Origin: Pseudopyrenochaeta lycopersici
Taxonomy: Eukaryota; Ascomycota; Dothideomycetes; Pleosporales; Pseudopyrenochaetaceae
DNA length: 64,000 nucleotides
Direction of reading: 5' to 3'
NCBI GenBank assembly: GCA_003313425.1
Contig: NHZP01000002.1
Coordinates: forward strand, 1,984,001 to 2,048,000
A program made the translations under genes and the position numbers. This document shows positions 21,484-31,900 of this stretch, one piece after another; the first letter of the stretch is position 1; each line of letters opens with the position of its first letter. The notes below the pieces were generated by a model. It was not told where the DNA came from, did not search any database, and saw only the letters and a list, made by a program, of their open reading frames with translations.

Positions 21484-24400
21484 ATGCATTCGCAACCTGC
21501 TAACAGCATGCCCTGCCAGGCAAACGATGCCACCGAACAGTCGCCGAGTCGCGACTTGCCTTCGCTGCCCACGACTGCCGCCATAGATCTCTCGTCACCT
21601 ACGAGGCCTCTCAAAACGTCTATCGAACGGGCGTGGCCCACAGGCGTAGCCCGCCCACTGCTCGCGAGAACACGCAGAAGCGCCGACGAGAAGCGCCTTA
21701 TTGGAGACTTCAGGTATTTAGACTCGCCGGGCATACAACTCCAATAGGCAAATAATAACTTTTGAAAGCACACCTGCCGATGCCGTCGCGCTTCCTGACC
21801 CTCAAAGCTGGTTCATAAAAGGTCCGGGTTTGGAGCAAGGGACAATGGCCAAGAAGGTACGCCCATGTCGTCCAACCTTCACTTGAACTCACACTTATGT
21901 CGCCTAGCCTGGCTCCCAAGCCAGTTTCAAGCCAGTCAACACAATTAATGATGTAAATCCTGGAGCGGGACAGAACAGGCAAATCACCTATGGAAAGCAA
22001 CACCGCCATTATAGGCGCTCAATCGGCCAAACACGACATGCAGGACAATTGGCCTTCCTCGCACGGGAGAATATCACGGCACCCGCAACATCAGACCGCA
22101 CTCCCTACTCGCGGGAAGTACATCCCCGGTCAAATGAAGCGCCTCACTCGGCGAAGCGACGGAAAACAGATCGTATCATTGACCTTGACGAAGACAATGA
22201 GGATGTTCTCAGTGGGGTGCAAGACGTGTTCTCACCATCCCCGCCGCACACACCTCCTGGCACGTCTTACGAAATACCTTTATCGGCTAAGTCTTCGCAA
22301 TCACACCTTAGTGTCAGAAGCGGCAGTACGATCACTGAAGACAAGCCTGCATCGCAAACAATGAGCGAATTTGGTGCAGTCGATAGCATTACCAACTCTC
22401 GTCGTAAGAGATCGAGAAGACCAGGCTCTAATAGCAGTCAAGGCATGCAACACATCAGTAAATCTAGTGGTAAATCTGCATCTGGGCCTACCAGCTCGCG
22501 CACGCGGGCTGTCCCAATTGAGGTGCTTGACGATGGGATATCTGACCGTCCCAAGTCTTCACGACGATTGGTGCTTCAAGACTTCCAGCAAGGCTCGGTG
22601 GCGTACTCATCCGATGAGCGGGAGTATCCCGTTCGCAAGCATAGCACAAGGCCTCACAACTTTCCAAATATGCGTATAAACGAATCGACAGTGGAACAAA
22701 GGGCAAAAAGTCGATATACTATCGGCGGAGCAACTGAGCTACACAAGCAATACAGACCAGCACCCCACAAGACCATCGATGCTGAGGACAGCGGCAGTGA
22801 AGACGAGCTGGCCATGACGAACGCAAGTGATTCTATCTTGAAACGAGGAAAGGCACAGTCAAAATCGAGACAAGCTGGTAACAGTAGTGTAAAGGATGCA
22901 GGCCAAAGCAAAGCTCATAAAGAAGAAGATAGCAGAAGCTGGCCTTTATCTTTTGCAAGAGCTCATGGGTATGATGGCCATGGTTCCGAAATGACGAATG
23001 GTCGCCATAATCTTGTGTTGCGGGTCGACTCTAATAGCTGGCGCATTGTTGCGTTTGAGTACGGCGCAGGCATCTTTGAAACGAAAGTAGAATTCAGGTC
23101 CCGTGATGTTATCAAAGTACAAGCGGACGGTGTTCGTCGCATTCGACTGGAAGGCCCTCGAAAAACGAACGGCAGTTATCCCATTTTCGATCTTGAGTTT
23201 GCCAATACTTCGGACCACACTGTAGTTCGTGACCGTTACGCAATAGAGCTGTCAACATCTGGGAAGGTGATTTCAAAGGAAGAGTAAGGGCTTTCACCCT
23301 TAATTATGACACACGTTAACCATTCTACAGAAAAATTATGGCGACGCTGTTCAGCAAACCCTTACCACAGAACGACAACTATGGTACGGCCGAATTGGTA
23401 AACGATTCGATATCGGAAGAAACCCCACATAACGAGCACACCGATAGTACACCAACAGTACCGTTATGGAATCGTATGAATACGGTCACTCGGGCTTCGA
23501 ATGCCAAGGCACAGTCGAGTACAGCTGATAGCTCGATCACTTTACGAGCATCGACTCGTCCCACACGGTCGACAAGATCATTGGTAATGACTCGTGATCC
23601 CGAAGAAGCGTTCAGTTCCCGACAAGTGGAAAAGTACTCAATCGATGTAGGATTGGGAGCGCCTTGGGCTAAGTGAGTTTCGCCCTCATATTCGCGCTGT
23701 TGTTTTTGCTAAACAATTCATAGACCCCTAGAATTTGTACAGGGACGTCAGCGTGCGGTCGTGCATTTCGACGATTTGTCTCGTTTGGATGAAGAAGAAT
23801 TCTTAAATGACAGCCTAATCGATTTTTATATGATGTAAGTTTCTCTAATTTGCCAGCCATATTGCTACTGACATGGTCAAGCTTTCTCTTCAGCAAACTC
23901 AACGTTCCCTCGGACAAGGTATACTTTTTTAATACCTACTTTTTCACCCAGCTCACAAAGAACACTGGTCGTCATTCAATGAACTATCAAGCCGTCGAAC
24001 GATGGACTTCGAAGATCGATATCTTCAGTTACGACTACATTGTCGTGCCAATCAATGAAGCGTAAGTGAGTCCTCAATTGTCTAATAGTCTTGCAATAAC
24101 ACATACGTAGGACCCATTGGTACCTGGCAATCATTTGCAACGTGTCAAACATCGATCGAAAACCGGTTGTCGAGGATTTCGACCACGGCCTTGCAGAAGC
24201 ACCTCAACAATGTAGCAAAGTTCTGTCTAATCCATCGACTGCAAAGGAAAACGAAAGTGACGCTACCCTCGGATTTAATCAACCACCGCTCATTCCCGAA
24301 AATGCCTCGGAACCTCGTAGCGAGCAAGATAAAGACGACTTGAATCTATTTGACAGTGAATCAAGGCTCACACTTATCGACCGCGAAGATATGGGCCGAG

Positions 24401-25971
24401 AGACGGGGTTACAAGCAGAGAGCAATCAAAAGCTATCGGCAACTCACTCATCAGTCGTTGATCTAACGCATACTTCACAAAATTCCCTCGATGCCGAAGC
24501 CATACCCAAGGGAATTCTCCCTACTTTGACTTCGTCGCCCGAAAGGAAGAAGACCAAACGCAAACCGACGCAACCCAAAAAGGATCCAAGCCAGCCTATC
24601 ATCCTTATTTTGGATTCTCTTGGTCAGACTCGCAGTGGAACGGTTCGAGCTCTTAAAGACTGGCTGGCGGCTGAGGGCGAGGCCAAACGGGGCATGGAAG
24701 CTACGATCAAGGAGAAAGGCTATTATCCAAAAGCCTCACAAATTCCCATGCAGAGCAATTGGACTGACTGCGGCGTCTACCTCCTCGGCTACGTAGAAAA
24801 GTTTTTTCACAATCCTGGGGAGTTCAAGAACAAGCTGTTGACAGGAGAGATGTCGGCTGAAGAGGACTGGCCGGAACTAAAACCAGGGGAGATGAGATCT
24901 AATATGCGCAATATTATCTTCAACCTTGCGGAGGAACAAGAGGCCATGAGAAAAGACGGAAAAAGGGCAAAGAAAAGGATAAAAAAGGCTGGGCCATCGC
25001 CTACTCCTCCTATCCATTCAGAACGCAAGGCACCTCAGTCAGAGCATTATTCGTCTGCGAGCTCAAAAGTCGGTAGAATAGAACCAGCGGAACAGCGTCA
25101 AGCAACGGTGCAAACGCTGGTTGAGATTCCTACGCCTAGGCTTGCATCACCCTTCCAGCTCGACTTGCAGCATACCAACAATGCGAGCCGCTCGCACACT
25201 CCCGAAGCAGACGCTAAAATGTCTGATCCGTCGTTGATTCCAAGTTCGCCTATGAAAGTGATAGGTCCTTCACGACGCCCAAAAGAGGCGCCAAGACGGG
25301 GGAGTCCTGAAGTTCGCATCCCAGCGAAGACCGAAGAATCGATTCGGAACGGACAGATGACTCCAATTAGAACGATTCATGAAAGCAATTACGTGCAATC
25401 GTCGGGAAGTGTTCCCAACTCGCAGAGCATAGCCAAGAGTTCGAGGCTGGACCAAGATCACGGCCAGCTTGAGGTACCTACTGCGACAAGGAGGTTCACA
25501 CGAACGCCGCTAAAGCAAGGGAGAGATTCATCAGGGTCCTCTAGTCCATCGGTGTCGCACAGTCGTGAAGGTAGCGCGGGGCAGCCCATCACCATCGATG
25601 ATTCACAGGACATGAGGCCAGATGCCAGCCAGCAGGCCAGATTGCCCACTCGACGCAACACATCGAGAATATCTCCACGTCGCCCACCAATGCTTCGTCA
25701 TTCACCGTCCGTGCAAGAAATACCGCCTCCGTCTCCCCGTGTAGCAAAACGAAAGCAAGGTCAACTTCAAGAGCGTATCCCTCGCCATGAACTAGAAGTG
25801 GAAGCGGGCAAATCGGATGAAGAGAGGATTGGATTTCGACGTTCGAAAGCGCGGTCACCAACAACTTATGCGCCGCGAAGCTCGTGGGACCGAGTCGAGG
25901 AAGCAGTGTACGATCTGATGGACGTGAACTCAAACGACGAGGACGCTATGGACGTTGATGAGTCTTTATAA
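21484..25971 (+). CDS. ULP2/SENP6-7-type SUMO protease (peptidase C48)
   Basis: Seven exons inferred: 21484-21713, 21769-21856, 21908-23283, 23331-23672, 23724-23834, 23894-24061 and 24111-25971 (1391 residues). Every junction keeps the frame and all introns are 47-59 nt with GT...AG ends. After a long disordered N-terminus comes a PH-like segment ([11 protein letters not shown]...[18 protein letters not shown]). The catalytic domain follows: [58 protein letters not shown] (catalytic His), IILILDSLG (Asp) and [15 protein letters not shown] (catalytic Cys at codon 24769-24771). About 150 low-complexity residues are inserted between His and Asp, as is usual in the ULP2 branch. It removes poly-SUMO chains in the nucleus. 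The first exon and start are the least certain part. Confidence 0.9.
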
Positions 25972-27068
25972 TATGCTGCAGTGGGGAAATTTTCGATGCT
26001 TTGAAATAAAGTCCATCGGTGTGAATGCCCAGTTGTTCACTCTTTTACTGATATCGGAACACAAGCCGCGAGATATCATTATTTCTAGTATTTAGTACAT
26101 CTCTTCTTTGATGGATGACGAGCTCCATTCCAGCATATATCTTCCTTTTTGCATGGCGACGGCGTCTCTCACAGTCGGCATGGCGATGCTGATAATTCAT
26201 ACGTAGCATATTCTGTTCGGGTACTATATATCGTGATTCAGATAATAGCAAGTTATGTGGTAGCTATCTACCAGCCATAGAGATTCATTACCACATGTGT
26301 TTGTCTGCTATAATGTGCAGAAACAAGCGAAGCTTATTTGGGAAAAAGGACATCATAACCATTAAGTATCTCCCAGAGTAAACAAGCAATCTTTTTCGGT
26401 TGGAGCAAACTGATTTGCTTCCTCTTTCTGTTGGCCATAAATTTGGAATCGATCTTGAGAGCAGTTTCAAAGATAGTTACATGATCTTTCTCATTTACTA
26501 TGCGCGCATCTAAGTGTAATCATGAACTTGAGATGACCGATTGTTTCTATGCCTATCTTCGCCTCTCATACAGCACCGCTATACAATTCATGTCGAATAT
26601 TCTCACCGTCTTCTTGAAAACCCTTTTCATTATGTATGAGTTATCTGAGGGGACAGTGATGCCGACAGACTTTGGGATATACTTCTCTTCAATAGAGAAA
26701 TGTGGGAGTGTGAGCTAGCATCGTAATGGTACTAGTTAGTATCGACATCAGACTGTATTACTCCATGGGAGTACAGTCCAAGGTTTGTGGTTAGGCAGAT
26801 TTTTCTAAAGTTGAGATGCGCCAGCTGGTGGGGTCCTTGGTGCTGTGCCAACCACCAACGACAGGTGGCTACATATGTGACTCTTTAACTAGGTTTGAGG
26901 CGCAGCATGGCTGCACTCGGAACTTCTGCAGTATCATGTCTTGATGCTGAATGTCGACAACATGGCGATGAAATGAATCCTCTGGGCCAACATACCATGA
27001 TACATATTGATATTTTTTTTGTTGAGTTTCTACAACAGTACAGGGTTCCACTCCACTGTGCTGGCACT
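25972..27068. other. Intergenic region between convergent genes
   Basis: 3' flanks of the SUMO protease and the PQ-loop gene. Moderately AT-rich, with only short unsupported ORFs (for example 26500-26718). I see no RNA gene or repeat. Confidence 0.5.
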
Positions 27069-27920
27069 CTATGCAGCCCTCGGTCTTTCCCATACATGTC
27101 CTTCGTCCATTTCGATATCCACGCCTACAGCCTTTTCGCCTAATTGGTCGCTCAGAAAGCCATTCGCTTCCGGTAGAGGGCTACGCACCTCTTTGTCTCG
27201 CGATGCTCCATCGACGCCGGGCGGTCCATCACCCCATATCAGATATTGCGCTGCGAGGCCCAGGTCGCAGCACGCTTGGAAAACACCGCAGGCCTTGAAC
27301 GCCCAGGGGACTTCACCACTGCTGCTCGCAAAGAAGAACCACATCTTGAAGGTGTCACCGATGACCCAGTTTACAATGACGCTGGGTCTGAAGCCCTTGC
27401 ATCCTTTCCTCTGCCAATTGGCCAATAATTGTGGGAGCGGAAGCGTCGCTTCGATAGTAAGCGCGATCATGCCCAGAAGGTCTGTATATGGTATGAAGGC
27501 GCCCGTCGACGACATGAGCAAGTGTAGCACAAGCAGCACGCCGGTGAAGTAGGTTATAAAGGCCCAGTAGGGGCGCGGGTTGCGCCACTGCCAAAAGTCG
27601 TAGGGTCGGGTCGACGCTTGTGCTTGGAAGGGCAGGTGCGACGGGGCAGGGCGGTTCGAGAGGGCAACGTGGAGTAGCAGGAGGTGAACAATAATCATGA
27701 GGAGCGCCTGCACGAGCAGCGAGGTACTGAAGCGGGCGCCGAACCAGTAGTAGACTTTGAGGATGCTGGCGACGAGCATGATGAGGGGAATGTCGAGAGA
27801 AAAGCCGGCGGAACTGCGCGTCCGATGCATCGAATATATCTGGTCGCCATAGCTCGTTATGGGACTTGTGGCGATAAATATGGGCGCAATGTGCTTGACG
27901 ATTTCGTTGATGAGGCCCAT
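27069..27920 (-). CDS. PQ-loop repeat membrane protein (SLC66A2/Any1-like)
   Basis: Single exon of 283 residues with a normal ATG. It is a seven-helix PQ-loop protein: about 10-50 holds the first degenerate PQ loop (SYGDQIYSMHRTRSSAGFS) and about 155-190 the second (EATLPLPQLLANWQRKGCKGF). Hydrophobic segments lie around DIPLIMLVASILKVYYWFG, LLVQALLMIIVHLLLLHVAL, YWAFITYFTGVLLVLHLLM and TDLLGMIALTIEATL. A hydrophilic acidic tail follows. The architecture and length fit the PQLC1/yeast Any1 branch, reported to affect phospholipid asymmetry at Golgi/endosomal membranes; this assignment is by pattern only. Confidence 0.88.
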   Translation of the reverse strand: MGLINEIVKHIAPIFIATSPITSYGDQIYSMHRTRSSAGFSLDIPLIMLVASILKVYYWFGARFSTSLLVQALLMIIVHLLLLHVALSNRPAPSHLPFQAQASTRPYDFWQWRNPRPYWAFITYFTGVLLVLHLLMSSTGAFIPYTDLLGMIALTIEATLPLPQLLANWQRKGCKGFRPSVIVNWVIGDTFKMWFFFASSSGEVPWAFKACGVFQACCDLGLAAQYLIWGDGPPGVDGASRDKEVRSPLPEANGFLSDQLGEKAVGVDIEMDEGHVWERPRAA

Positions 27921-28976
27921 CTTGTGTCTTGTCTCATGTACTATACGCCGTGCGCTATGTGTACCGGTACGCTCGGAACGGGTGAGACAGGCCGTAGTCC
28001 TGCGAAAAGTGCCCTTGGTGTTGTTAAACGTAGGCCCTAGATTGACGTCGCACGCGCCGAGTCGTCAATGGGCAGCCCACAGGACAAGAAGAAACACATC
28101 GACGGCAAGGCGCGGAAAGGAGAGTCGCATTTCTCCTCGTATCTGGCCGATTTGGCGTGCATTAGCGGCCGCTGCAAGGCGGTCCGAGAGCGGCCCATCC
28201 TCCCATGACGATCCACCAAAACTGAACTCACAATTACGAGGTCAAACGCCATAGTCTCTGTGACTATATAAATACACTTCAGTGCAGTGTTTGAAGTGGC
28301 CAGGACCTTGAATTTGTAGTAGGCAGTGTTGTCGTCTCCCTGTCCTTCCAATGCTTGCGTCCTGCCTTTTCGTGGCTTCGATATGTATTCTTCTTTTCGC
28401 TCAATTTTCATCCCTGGCGTCATGATTCACCTGACGTTCTATGACACATTATCTGTCCTAGAACTCTATTTTGTGTCATCAAAAAATTGGTGTTCTGAAA
28501 TCAATTGATATAGCAGACCTAAGAGGTTTAGATTATCTATAATGGACAGATATAGTAGAGCTATGATAGTAGCCATACTTAGAAAGCGCTATCTAGGGCT
28601 GTGTACTGTTCGTTTATAAGGTTCTATCTCTTTTTGACGCCATCCATTCACTGCAAGGCTGTAGCCGGAGCGGTTCAGCTATCCTCCCTGCTAGCAGTAG
28701 CGAGCTAAAGTATCTTATGCGTCAATAGTCCGCTTGTAAATGCCCTCTAATTATACGATTTCGGAACTCAACTTGGCTTGTATGCGGAATCGAGAAGGCA
28801 CCTAATAATTTTTCTCGATTACAGGAGAAGCACTCTTAGGTAACAGGGGGTAGAAGTAACGCTACCCCGCACTTTTTCAGCTACAATCCGGAGGCATAGA
28901 AGAGACACCAACGACCTAGTCTCCTACAACGAATCATTATTCATCTACAATTATACTGGTTATAGTACGTGCAAAC
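27921..28976. other. Intergenic transition into the accessory region
   Basis: Base composition changes at about 28450 from mixed to AT-richer sequence. The overlapping ORFs at 27860-28420 are antisense shadows without family features. The last few hundred bases would contain the promoter and 5' UTR of the HET gene. Confidence 0.45.
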
Positions 28977-31900
28977 ATGGAAAAGAAGTGGTCATTTACG
29001 GTATCACAGCACTTCTTACTTAAATCATCTAATAGTGGTTAACAATGTGATCAGAAGGTAAATATTCGCCATAGAATGGGTGACCTTGTGCTAATACAAT
29101 GATTTAGGACGTCAGTTTGCCCTTGAATATTGGGATATAAACTACTGCTAATACTACCGTGTCTGGTGATGTAGCTAGTAAGTGAACCTGCGACGACCGA
29201 AATGCGAGGTCGCTGCTAATAGTAGTGTCCCTCGTGGTATAGGATGTAAATTAACCTGTAAAGACAAAGATGCAACGCTGATACTAATACGGGGGTTCCT
29301 GGTGATGTAGGACGTAAGTTAACTTGCAAGCACTAAGTTATGAAGCCCGCTTCTAATACTAGTGTGCTTGATGGTGTAGATTGTAAGTTGAATAGTGGGA
29401 GATAAGGACATAGGGCTGCTACTAATACTAGTGCTTCTGGTGATGTAGCAAGTATGTTGAATTTTGAAAGGCTAAGATGCGAAGCTGCTGCTGATGCTGG
29501 TGTTTCTGATGATGTAGAATGTGAGTTAACTTGCGAAGACTGAGATACGAGGCTGCTGTTAATGCTGGTGTCTCTGGTGGTGTAGCGAGTAGGTTAACCT
29601 GCGATTGAGATGTGAGGCAGCTACTGATGCTGGTGTTTCTGGCGATGTAGATTGTAAGTCAGCCTCCGAAGACTAAGATGTAAGGCAGCTACTAATGCTG
29701 GTTTGTCTGGTAATGTAGCCAGTACGTTAATTTGCGAAGACTAAGATACGGGGCTGTTACTCATGCTGATGTTCCTGGCAATGCAGATTGTAAGTCAACC
29801 TGAAAAGACTGAGATGGAAAGCTGCCGCTAATGTTAGGATCTCTGGTGGTGTAGCCAGTGAGTTAACCTGCAAACACTGAGATACGAGACGACTGCTCAT
29901 ATTAGTGTTTCTGGTAATGTAGCCAGTAAGTCAACCCGCGAAGACTGAAATGCGAGGCTGCTGCTAATACTGGTGTTCCCAGCTTGTAAGTTAATCTGCG
30001 AGGACTGAAATCTTGGCTGCTTGCTAAGCTAATATGTCTGCTCATGTAGGGTGTAAGTTAATTAGTAAAGACCAAGGTCTGAGGGCTGCTGCTAATACTA
30101 GGTTCTTGGGCGTAGGACGTAAGTTAATGTATACGCACTGAGATCCGAAACCGCTGTTAATAGTATTGTGCGTCGTGTTGTAGTTTGTAAGTTAAACTAC
30201 AGGACAAATATATAGGGCTGCCGCTAACATTAGTACGTCTGGTCATGTAGCAAGTACGTTTATCTTTAAAAATCAAGATGCGAGGCTGCTGCTAATACTA
30301 TTCTGCCTGGTTGGGAGTAGATTGTAAGTTAGCCTGCGAAGACTGTGACACGAGGCTCGTGTTAATGCTAGTTTGTTTTTTGATGTAGCGAGTAAGTAAA
30401 CATCTAAAAACTGAGATACGAGGCTGCTGCTAAAACTAGTGTTTCTGGTGGTGTAGCCAGTAAGTTGACATACGAAGACTGAGACGTGAGGCCACTACTA
30501 ATGCTAGTGTGTTTGGTTGTGTAGATTGTAAGTGAGCCTGCAAAAACTGAGATGTGAGGCTCCTGCTAATGCTTTTGATGGTGTAGCCAGTAAGTTAGCG
30601 CGCGAAGACTGGGATTTGAGGCTGTTGCTAATGCTAGTGTGCCTGGTGGTGTAGCCAGTAAGTTATCATGCGAAGACTGAAATGTGAGACTGCTGCTAAG
30701 ACCAGTGTGTTTGGTTGTGCAGATTGTAAGTTAGCCTACGAAAACTGAGATGTGAGGCTACTGCTAATGTGTCTGGTGGCATAGTGGGTAAGTTAAACCG
30801 CCAAGACTGAGATGTGAGGCTGCGGTTAATACTAGGATGTTTGGTGGCGTAGTGGGTAAGTTAACCCCTAAATACTAAGATGTGAGGTTACTGCTAATGC
30901 TAGTGTGTTTTGTGGCGTAGGACGTAAGTCAACCTGTGGATAGTAATATGAAAGGCTGTAGTCAATGCTAATGTGCTTGGCGGTGTAGGGTGTAAGTTGA
31001 ACTGTGAAGGCTGAGATGCGAGGCTGCTACTAATACTGGTGTGTCTGGTGGCGTAGACCGTAAGTTAACCTGTAAATACTAGCAGGCAAGGCTGCTGCTA
31101 ATGCTAATAAGTCTGCCGGCGTAGGACGTAAGTTGGACTGCGAAGACTCAGATGCAAGGCTGCTGCTAACACTAGTGTGTCTGGTGGCATAGTGGGTAAG
31201 CGGACTTACGAAAGCTGAAATGCGAGGCGGCTGCTAATACTAGTATTTTGGGTGGTGTAGCCAGTAAGTTTAACATGCGAAGACTGAGACACAATGCTGC
31301 TACTAATGCTGGTATGTTTCGTGGTGTAGGAGGTAAGTTGAACAGTAAACAATGACGTGCAAGGTTGCTGCTAATGCTAGCGTGTCCGGGTGCTATAGAG
31401 GGTAAGTAGACCTCCGAATTGCTTCTTTACATGCGTCCAAGACAGACCGATAAGTGACTGGGGGTTAGTACAACGATTGGGATCTCATTTTTGACAATTA
31501 TTTTGCATTCCGTTTTCTATCGGATTTAACATTATGCGCGCTACCTACGGCGGTCGGCCTTTGTCCCTGCTGCAGTGCCATTGCTTCTAAACCTCACACA
31601 AGTGCTGCTTACATCGTCAGTCTTCCTGATATACATGCTTCTGCGGAAAATTGTTCGATCTGCAAAATGCTCCTCAAATTATTTCCGCACTGCAACAGCG
31701 ATGATGATGAAAAGATATACCGCACACCCTCAGCACTCAGAATAGGAGCAGGAGGCAAGCGTATTGTTCGGTTTTGTGTAGATCCAGGTAAGTGCCCACA
31801 ATCCCCGCTTTACACTATACAAAACGAATACTTATATCATATTCTTGCCATAGTATACGCTGCTGATACTGATATGCCCCCAATCGGTCGGCCAATCCTA

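Noticed and set aside
29108..31401. CRISPR-like array (repeats with variable spacers)
   Set aside because: The variable part is only 3 bp, the repeats are degenerate, and the host is clearly a eukaryote.
29110..31401. Alternative reading with ~20-nt exons (TGTGTCTGGTGGTGTAGCCA-like) and 48-nt introns ending at the first TAG
   Set aside because: Those exons vary in length (about 12-23 nt), contain TAG in one frame and would shift phase. The branch site would also be only about 3-5 nt from the acceptor.
29001..31468. Plain non-coding minisatellite
   Set aside because: The ~68-bp periodicity is real, but the invariant three-base gap between acceptor and donor, matched phase on both sides and conserved branch sites are not explained by a neutral tandem repeat.
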